Shown: positions 6,784-12,075 of the stretch, piece by piece
How the letters are laid out: every line of letters starts with the position of its first letter
How positions within the stretch are numbered: the first letter of the stretch is position 1
Assembly: GCA_021789355.1 (NCBI GenBank)
Contig: JAJYJR010000109.1
Location: 1 to 12,075 of the forward strand
Direction: 5' to 3'
DNA length: 12,075 nt
From: Chloroflexota bacterium
Lineage (GTDB): Bacteria > Chloroflexota > Limnocylindria > Limnocylindrales > CSP1-4
Translations under genes and position numbers: made by a program
The notes under the pieces: generated by a model
Databases searched by the model: none
What the model was told of the DNA's origin: nothing
Seen by the model: only the letters and a program-made list of their open reading frames with translations

Positions 6784-8112
6784 CTAGCGGGTGCTCCAGC
6801 GGCCCAGCCACCAGACGACCGGGAACGCCAGGAGGATGAGTGCGGCGAACGGCAGGAAGCCGCGGGCGTACGCCTCCGGACCCCCGACCAGGCCGGTGCC
6901 GATGCCCATGATCGGAGGGATGACGAACCCACCGAGTGCGCCCAGGCCGCCAACCCAGCCGGAGGCGCCGCCCACGGCGTCCGGCACGTACGAGGGCAGC
7001 AGCTTGAACACGATGGCGTTCTGCAACCCCATGCCCAGGCCGACGGCGAGGGTCGCGGCGAGCGAGACCCAGAACGCGTCCGAGAAGCCGAGCACCAGGG
7101 TGCCGCCGAGCATCAGCACGAAGTTGAGCGGCAGCGCGTAGCGGATCGTCACGCGGTCGGACAGAAGCCCGCCGGGGACACGGATGAACGCGCTCAGGAG
7201 CGAGAAGGCCGCCGTCAGCAGGCCGGCGTCGCGCAGAGTCGAGCCGTACATCGCATGCCAGAACGTCGGCAGCCACGACGTGAACGCCAGGAAGCCGCCG
7301 AAGGAGAGGAAGTAGAAGAAGACGAGCGCCCAGGTGGCGCGGACGGTGGCCGCGTGGCGCAGCCCGGCCAGCGCGCTTCCTCGCGGCGCGAGCTCGCTGC
7401 CGCCGAGCTCGGCCAGGCGGGCCGCATCGACCGATGCGCCGCGTGAGCGAAGCTGGAACCACGGCGCGTCCCGGATGGCCAGGACGTACACGATCGTCAC
7501 CGCGAGCAGGACGCCGAACCAGAAGCTGTACGCGCCCAGCATGCCGATCGCCCCGACGGCGATCGGCAGGACCATCGTGGACACGCCCGGGCTGGCGTTG
7601 CCGAGCCCGGCGTACACGCCGAGCGCCCCGCCCTGGTCCCGTTTCGGGTACCAGTACGAGACCTGCGCGATCCCCACCGAGAAGGTCGCGATCCCGCAGC
7701 CGATCAGCGCGCCCAGGATGAGCAGGAGCACGTAGGTTCCGCCCATTCGATCCGGGTATGCGCTGGCGAGGAGCAGCAGCAGGCCGGCGACACCGGCGTT
7801 GGCCAGCACCAGCAGTGCGAAGAACGGCCGTTTTCCACCCACCCGGTCGACCGCTGCCCCGAACGGGATCCGCAACAACGCCCCGGTCAGGGACGGGATC
7901 GCCGCAAGCAGACCCGCCTCGAAGGGTGTGAGGCCGAGCAGGTCGGCGAACCTGGGGACCAGCGGTCCGAAGATCGAGACGCCCGCGAACCCTCCGAAGA
8001 AGCCGAGCGTGGCGAGCCACAGGGCCTGTGCGCGGCTCCCGCGGATCTCCGTGGCGCCCGATCCAGCGGGCTCGCCCACCGATGACCGCGTCCCGGCGTC
8101 CGCTGACGACAT
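6784..8112 (-). CDS. narK: Nitrate/nitrite transporter, NarK family
   Basis: The 442-residue protein has 12 predicted membrane helices. It carries both nitrate signatures of the NarK/NasA branch: GVYAGLGNASPG (165-176) in helix 5 and GWVGGLGALGGFVIPP (385-400) in helix 11. The two conserved anion-binding arginines are R81 (LLRIPFG) in helix 2 and R311 (IRVPGG) in helix 8. It should move nitrate in and/or nitrite out across the inner membrane to serve NarG. The start at 8112 is supported by GAGGAG at 8121-8126, eight bases upstream on the minus strand. The gene is divergent from the regulator and narG and shares a compact promoter with them. Whether it is a nitrate/proton symporter or a nitrate/nitrite antiporter is not decided. 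Confidence 0.93.
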   Translation of the reverse strand: MSSADAGTRSSVGEPAGSGATEIRGSRAQALWLATLGFFGGFAGVSIFGPLVPRFADLLGLTPFEAGLLAAIPSLTGALLRIPFGAAVDRVGGKRPFFALLVLANAGVAGLLLLLASAYPDRMGGTYVLLLILGALIGCGIATFSVGIAQVSYWYPKRDQGGALGVYAGLGNASPGVSTMVLPIAVGAIGMLGAYSFWFGVLLAVTIVYVLAIRDAPWFQLRSRGASVDAARLAELGGSELAPRGSALAGLRHAATVRATWALVFFYFLSFGGFLAFTSWLPTFWHAMYGSTLRDAGLLTAAFSLLSAFIRVPGGLLSDRVTIRYALPLNFVLMLGGTLVLGFSDAFWVSLAATLAVGLGMGLQNAIVFKLLPSYVPDAVGGASGWVGGLGALGGFVIPPIMGIGTGLVGGPEAYARGFLPFAALILLAFPVVWWLGRWSTR

Positions 8113-8139
8113 GGTTCCAGCTCCTCGGGACGCATCAGC

Positions 8140-8145
8140 ATCATA
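8140..8145 (-). promoter_or_regulatory. Candidate -10 element of narK
   Basis: On the minus strand the bases read TATGAT, five of six matches to TATAAT. Transcription would start near 8133, leaving a 5' leader of about 20 bases that carries the ribosome site at 8121-8126. The position of the -35 element (8163-8168) has a poor match and falls inside the palindrome at 8163-8172, which suggests dependence on an activator. Confidence 0.4.
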
Positions 8146-8162
8146 CAAGCACCGATAACCGC

Positions 8163-8172
8163 GATTATAATC
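8163..8172. promoter_or_regulatory. 10-base perfect palindrome in the divergent promoter
   Basis: GATTATAATC is its own reverse complement and stands out as AT-rich in a very GC-rich window. It overlaps the candidate -10 of the regulator (TATAAT, 8166-8171) and the -35 position of narK. A protein bound here could repress the regulator and control narK. It does not match the FNR box (TTGAT-N4-ATCAA). Confidence 0.45.
8166..8171 (+). promoter_or_regulatory. Consensus -10 element of the regulator gene
   Basis: TATAAT is an exact consensus -10. Transcription would start around 8178-8179, at the ATG codons of the regulator, so the message would be leaderless. The -35 position (8143-8148, ATACAA) is a weak match. 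Confidence 0.5.
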
Positions 8173-8183
8173 ATGAATATGAT
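8170..8183. repeat. Inverted repeat over the regulator start codons
   Basis: ATCAT (8170-8174), a GAAT spacer and ATGAT (8179-8183) form a perfect 5-bp inverted repeat across the candidate transcription and translation start. A further ATCAT occurs at 8140-8144. This may be the regulator's own binding site. Confidence 0.35.
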
Positions 8184-8964
8184 GGAGTTGCGAGTGCGGC
8201 ACGTCCTGGCCGCCGAGAGCCGCTCCGTGCTGCTGACGGCGCTTCGCACCGCCGGGCGCCCACTGTCGGTGACGGAGGCGGCGGAGGTCCTCGGGCTCCG
8301 TACGGGCACGGCCCGGTTCCACCTGGACCTGCTCGTCTCCGCCGGCCTCGTCGACCGCCAGGCCGAGCGGCGGGCCACCGCCGGCCGGCCGCGGATCCGC
8401 TATGCGGCTCGACCGGCCGCGACCGGCGACGGACAGGAGCCGCCGGCACCGGCCGCGAGCGAAGACGGGTACCGGCGCCTGGCGAGCGTCCTGGCCAGCC
8501 AGCTGTCGGGCATGGACGACCCGGCTGGAGCTGCCCGTGAGGCGGGCCGGCGCTGGATCGAGGGCGCAGGTGTCGTCCCCGGCGCCTCGGCGGGCTCCCT
8601 GCCTGCAGACGACGCCGTGACCGCGGTCGCCGGGATCATGGATCGGCTGGGCTTTGCGCCCGACCTGCCGGTCGTCGGAGACCGGATCCAGCTCCGCCGG
8701 TGTCCCTTCGAGGCAGTCGCGCGGGACCACCGGGCCGTGGTCTGCGGCGTCCATGCAGGCATGCTCGAGCAGACGTTCGAGCGCCTGGGAGGTGCCGTAG
8801 GCGTGACCAGGCTCGAACCGTTCGCGTCCGACGACCCGCTCCTCTGCGTCGTCCACCTCCAGCGGGCGCCGGACGAGCGCACGGCGTCCCTGGGCCAGGC
8901 CCGGCTGGGCGACAATACGGGAACAGCGGCCACGCATCGGCGTCCCCTGCGCGCCGCGCCATGA
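8173..8964 (+). CDS. ArsR-like (COG2345-type) winged-helix regulator with cysteine-rich sensor domain
   Basis: The 263-residue protein begins with a winged helix: LSVTEAAEVLGLRTGTARFHLDLLVSAGLVDRQ lies at 31-63 and a wing with RATAGRPRIRY follows (67-77). The C-terminal half carries RCPFEAVARDH (176-186), VVCGVHAGMLEQTFE (189-203) and PLLCVVHL (222-229). C177, C191, H194 and C225 match the pattern of COG2345-type regulators related to SufR, where such residues can hold an Fe-S cluster. I infer a redox, oxygen or NO sensor controlling narK and narG. Three ATGs (8173, 8179, 8182) are possible starts. No Shine-Dalgarno exists, and the -10 element favours a leaderless start at 8179; residues are numbered from 8173. 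The last 30 residues look like an unconserved tail. The gene lies 10 bases upstream of narG. Confidence 0.85.
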   Translation: MNMMELRVRHVLAAESRSVLLTALRTAGRPLSVTEAAEVLGLRTGTARFHLDLLVSAGLVDRQAERRATAGRPRIRYAARPAATGDGQEPPAPAASEDGYRRLASVLASQLSGMDDPAGAAREAGRRWIEGAGVVPGASAGSLPADDAVTAVAGIMDRLGFAPDLPVVGDRIQLRRCPFEAVARDHRAVVCGVHAGMLEQTFERLGGAVGVTRLEPFASDDPLLCVVHLQRAPDERTASLGQARLGDNTGTAATHRRPLRAAP

Positions 8965-8974
8965 GGCACGTGGG

Positions 8975-11900
8975 ATGGCTGACGGTCGCGGCGGGATGAG
9001 CGCGGACCCACTCATCCGTGCGCTGCTGCGCACCCGCCGGCTCCTGCAGCCCGAGGCCATCTCGGACGACCTGCGGACCATCACGCGCCAGGGCGGGCGG
9101 GACGCGGACGTCTTCTACCGCGACCGCTGGAGCCACGACCGGATCATCCGTTCCACGCACGGCGTGAACTGCACCGGCTCCTGCTCCTGGAAGGTCTACG
9201 TCAAGGACGACATCATCACCTGGGAGACCCAGGAGACCGACTACCCGACGGTCGGCCCCGACTCCCCGGAGTACGAGCCGCGCGGCTGCCCGCGAGGCGC
9301 GGCCTTCTCCTGGTACACGTACTCCCCGACCCGGGTCCGGTACCCGTACGTGCGCGGCATCCTGCTTGAGGCGTATCGCGAGGCGAAGGCCCGGCTCGGC
9401 GACCCGGTGGCCGCATGGGCCGACGTGGTGGGTGACCCGGAACGCCGCCGCGCGTACATGCGGGCCCGCGGCAAGGGCGGGCTGGTCCGGGTCCACTGGG
9501 ACGAGGCGCTCGAGATCGTCGCGGCCGCCCAGGTCCACACCATCCGGGCCTGGGGGCCGGACCGCATCGCCGCCTTCTCGCCCATTCCGGCGATGTCCAT
9601 GGCCTCGTACGCGGCGGGCGCCCGGTACACGAGCCTCATCGGCGGCACCGTCCTGTCCTTCTACGACTGGTACGCCGACCTGCCCATCGCCGCGCCCCAG
9701 GTGTTCGGGGACCAGACCGACGTGCCGGAGTCGGCGGACTGGTGGAACGCCTCCTACCTGGTCGTGTGGGGCTCGAACCTGCCGGTCACCCGCACCCCGG
9801 ACGCGCACTTCATGACCGAGGCCCGCTACCGGGGCCAGAAGGTGGTGGTGGTCAGCCCGGACTACGCGGACAACACGAAGTTCGCGGACGAATGGCTGGC
9901 GGCCCAGCCGGGGACCGACGGCGCGCTGGCCATGGCCATGGGCCACGTGATCCTCCGCGAGTGCTTCGTCGAGCGCGAGGTCGAGCGGTTCCGCGACTAC
10001 GTCAAGCGCTATACCGACCTGCCGTTCCTCGTCACGCTCCGCGAGCGCGAGGACGCGCCCGGAGTCTTCGTCCCGGACCGCTTCCTCACTGCGGCCGACC
10101 TCGGCCGGGCCGGCGAGGGCGATGCCTGGAGGACGGTCCTGCTGGACGCGGCAACCGGCGAGCCCGCGGTCCCCAACGGCAGCCTGGGCGACCGGTACAC
10201 CGAGTCGGGCGTCGGACGCTGGAACCTCGACCTCGAGGGCATCGACCCCGCGCTCTCACTGCTGGGTGGCGGAGCGGCCGTGCCCCTCGACCTGCCGCGC
10301 TTCGATCTCAACGATCGGGCCGGCGAGGGAGGCTCGATCCTGCGCCGTGGCGTCCCGGTGCGGCGGGTGGCCGGCCGGCTGGTGACGACCGTCTTCGACC
10401 TGCTCCTCGCGCAGTACGGCGTGGCCCGTCCCGGGCTGCCGGGCGAGTGGCCGGCCGGCTACGACGATCCGGCCCCGTACACTCCGGCCTGGCAGGAGGA
10501 GATCACCTCCGTCCCCGCCGCGACCGTGGCCCGGATCGCGTGCGAGTTCGCCGACAACGCGGAGCGCTCGGGCGGCCGTTCCATGATCGTCATGGGCGCC
10601 GGGACCAACCACTGGTTCCACTCGGACCAGATCTACCGGGCCATGCTCGCGCTGACCACGCTCACCGGGTGCCAGGGCGTCAACGGTGGCGGCTGGGCGC
10701 ACTACGTCGGGCAGGAGAAGGTTCGTCCGCTGACGGGTTTCACCCAGCTGGCGTTTGCGCTCGATTGGGTCCGGCCGCCCCGGCAGATGGCCGGTACCGC
10801 GTTCTGGTACCTCGCCACCGACCAGTGGCGCTATGACGGGTTCGGGGCGGACGAGCTGGCCACGCCGCTCGGGCGGGGCCTCTTCAGGGGGCGCGCACTC
10901 GCCGACACCCTCGCGCAGTCGGCCCGGCTGGGCTGGCTGCCCTCGTACCCGACCTTCGACCGGAACCCGCTGGACCTGGTGGACGAGGCGCGTGCGGCGG
11001 GCGTCGATCCCGTGGCACACGCCGTGGATAGGCTCCGGTCCGGCGAGCTGCATTTCGCCTGCGAGGACCCCGACGCCGAGTCGAGTTTCCCGCGGGTGCT
11101 GACGGTCTGGCGGGCCAACCTGCTGGGCTCCTCGGGCAAGGGCAACGAGTACTTCCTCCGCCACCTCCTGGGCACCGACGCTGCGGTCCGGGCCGAGCCG
11201 GCCGCGCCGGGTCGCCGGCCGGCGGACGTCGTCTGGCACGCCGAGGCGCCCGAGGGCAAACTCGACCTGCTCGTCTCGCTCGACTTCCGGATGACCTCAA
11301 CCGGCCTCTTCTCCGACGTCCTGCTGCCGGCCGCCACGTGGTACGAGAAGTACGACCTGTCCTCGACCGACATGCACCCCTTCGTACATGCGTTCAGTGC
11401 CGCGATCAGCCCGCCGTGGGAGGCGCGCAGCGACTACGAGACGTTCATCGCCCTGGCGCGGGTCTTCAGCTCCCTCGCGAGCCGCCATCTCGGCGTCAGG
11501 AGCGACCTCGTCGCGACCCCGCTGCTGCACGACTCGCCGGGCGAGACGGCACAGCCCGGTGGCCGCGTGCTGGACTGGCGGCGCGGCGAATGCGAGCCGG
11601 TGCCCGGGCGGACCATGCCCGCCCTTACCGTGGTGGAGCGGGACTATGGCGCGATCGCGGAGCAACTGGTGGCGCTCGGCCCGAAGACCGGTGCGCTCGG
11701 GACGACCGTGAAGGGCGTCACCCTCACCCCCACGGCCGAGATCGAGGAGCTCGGGCGCACGTGCGGGACCGTTCGCGGTGGCCTTGCCGATGGCCGCCCG
11801 TCGCTGGCCCGGGCGGAGCAGGCCTGCGAGGCGATCCTCGCGTTGTCGGGCACCACCAACGGCCGCCTCGCAACCGCCGGGCTCAGCGTGCTTGAGCGGC

Positions 11901-12075
11901 GCACGGGTCGGCCGCTCGCGGACCTCGCGGCGGACCAGGCCGGCCGCCGGATCCGGTTCGCCGACACGCAGGCCCGCCCGCAGCCGGTCATCACGTCCCA
12001 CGAGTGGTCGGGCAGCGAGCACGGCGGGCGGCGCTACTCGCCGTTCACCATCAACGTCGAGCGGCTCAAGCCCTG
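8975..12075 (+). CDS. narG: Respiratory nitrate reductase alpha subunit, 3'-truncated by the window
   Basis: About 1033 codons are present of roughly 1250; the end lies outside. The protein follows Escherichia coli NarG almost without gaps through its first 240 residues. The FS0 [4Fe-4S] ligands are H62, C66, C70 and C105 (HGVNCTGSC and RGCPRGA). The molybdenum ligand equivalent to E. coli Asp222 is D235 in FYDWYADLP. Later landmarks include QTDVPESADW, GGGWAHYVGQEK, NLLGSSGKGNE, LPAATWYEKYD and TSDMHPF-like STDMHPF. NarG reduces nitrate to nitrite with electrons from quinol through NarI and NarH, which should follow downstream. No twin-arginine signal is evident, so the active site faces the cytoplasm, as in standard NarGHI. 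ATG 8975 has TGAGG eight bases upstream; ATG 8996 in the same frame is the alternative. It is probably cotranscribed with the regulator. Confidence 0.96.
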   Translation, partial: MADGRGGMSADPLIRALLRTRRLLQPEAISDDLRTITRQGGRDADVFYRDRWSHDRIIRSTHGVNCTGSCSWKVYVKDDIITWETQETDYPTVGPDSPEYEPRGCPRGAAFSWYTYSPTRVRYPYVRGILLEAYREAKARLGDPVAAWADVVGDPERRRAYMRARGKGGLVRVHWDEALEIVAAAQVHTIRAWGPDRIAAFSPIPAMSMASYAAGARYTSLIGGTVLSFYDWYADLPIAAPQVFGDQTDVPESADWWNASYLVVWGSNLPVTRTPDAHFMTEARYRGQKVVVVSPDYADNTKFADEWLAAQPGTDGALAMAMGHVILRECFVEREVERFRDYVKRYTDLPFLVTLREREDAPGVFVPDRFLTAADLGRAGEGDAWRTVLLDAATGEPAVPNGSLGDRYTESGVGRWNLDLEGIDPALSLLGGGAAVPLDLPRFDLNDRAGEGGSILRRGVPVRRVAGRLVTTVFDLLLAQYGVARPGLPGEWPAGYDDPAPYTPAWQEEITSVPAATVARIACEFADNAERSGGRSMIVMGAGTNHWFHSDQIYRAMLALTTLTGCQGVNGGGWAHYVGQEKVRPLTGFTQLAFALDWVRPPRQMAGTAFWYLATDQWRYDGFGADELATPLGRGLFRGRALADTLAQSARLGWLPSYPTFDRNPLDLVDEARAAGVDPVAHAVDRLRSGELHFACEDPDAESSFPRVLTVWRANLLGSSGKGNEYFLRHLLGTDAAVRAEPAAPGRRPADVVWHAEAPEGKLDLLVSLDFRMTSTGLFSDVLLPAATWYEKYDLSSTDMHPFVHAFSAAISPPWEARSDYETFIALARVFSSLASRHLGVRSDLVATPLLHDSPGETAQPGGRVLDWRRGECEPVPGRTMPALTVVERDYGAIAEQLVALGPKTGALGTTVKGVTLTPTAEIEELGRTCGTVRGGLADGRPSLARAEQACEAILALSGTTNGRLATAGLSVLERRTGRPLADLAADQAGRRIRFADTQARPQPVITSHEWSGSEHGGRRYSPFTINVERLKP

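Noticed and set aside
8113..8172. FNR-type box in the narK/regulator promoter
   Set aside because: The palindrome GATTATAATC and the ATCAT repeats do not fit TTGAT-N4-ATCAA with its required spacing.
8975..9060. Twin-arginine signal on NarG (a TRR run near residues 20-22)
   Set aside because: There is no S/T-RRxFLK motif and no hydrophobic stretch after it; the region aligns with the ordinary N-terminus of cytoplasmic NarG.
8636..9946. Minus-strand open frame spanning the regulator and narG
   Set aside because: It is antisense to two well-supported genes and has no recognisable motif.
9742..10836. + strand open frame of 364 codons inside narG
   Set aside because: It is an alternative frame of narG, which has continuous family similarity through this stretch.
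1..12075. CRISPR array, tRNA, rRNA or insertion sequence
   Set aside because: I saw no spaced direct repeats, cloverleaf sequence, transposase frame or terminal inverted repeats.

Overview
The window is very GC-rich (about 70% or more by eye), with dense short-overlap operons, GTG starts and almost no AT-rich DNA apart from one divergent promoter. These traits fit a high-GC environmental bacterium, for example Chloroflexota or a deep actinobacterial-type lineage. The sequence alone does not settle the taxon. The visible capability is respiratory nitrate reduction, through a membrane-type NarG and a NarK-family transporter.

Left part (1-1180). The 5' end of a MutS-like protein gene runs leftward out of the window from 720. 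A gap of 460 bases follows. Its right end holds a structured leader on the + strand at about 1043-1126. It has a 5' hairpin, a 3' hairpin, a perfect 5-bp loop-to-tail pseudoknot, and an intrinsic terminator that uses the same bases as the pseudoknot. This layout closely matches the fluoride (crcB) riboswitch. An 18-codon leader ORF links the terminator to the next gene.

Centre (1181-6470, + strand). Five genes are packed with overlaps: an MFS exporter-type transporter, a NUDIX hydrolase, a MoxR-family AAA+ ATPase, a DUF58 protein and a membrane protein with a DUF4129-like tail. The first three junctions and the moxR/DUF58 junction are ATGA or GTGA overlaps, so one transcript read through the riboswitch probably carries all five. 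The MoxR/DUF58/DUF4129 trio is a known chaperone/envelope-type module, but here it lacks the transglutaminase (TgpA-type) gene. The MoxR protein has arginine in place of the Walker A lysine.

Right part (6471-12075). On the minus strand lie a short remnant of a YwiC-like membrane protein and a full narK. Divergent from narK, on the + strand, are an ArsR-like (COG2345-type) winged-helix regulator with three cysteines and a histidine in its C-terminal domain, and then narG, which runs off the window. The 60-base divergent promoter carries a perfect 10-bp palindrome, a consensus TATAAT and a second inverted repeat over the regulator's start codons. The arrangement suggests a local, possibly Fe-S- or redox-sensing, switch for nitrate respiration.
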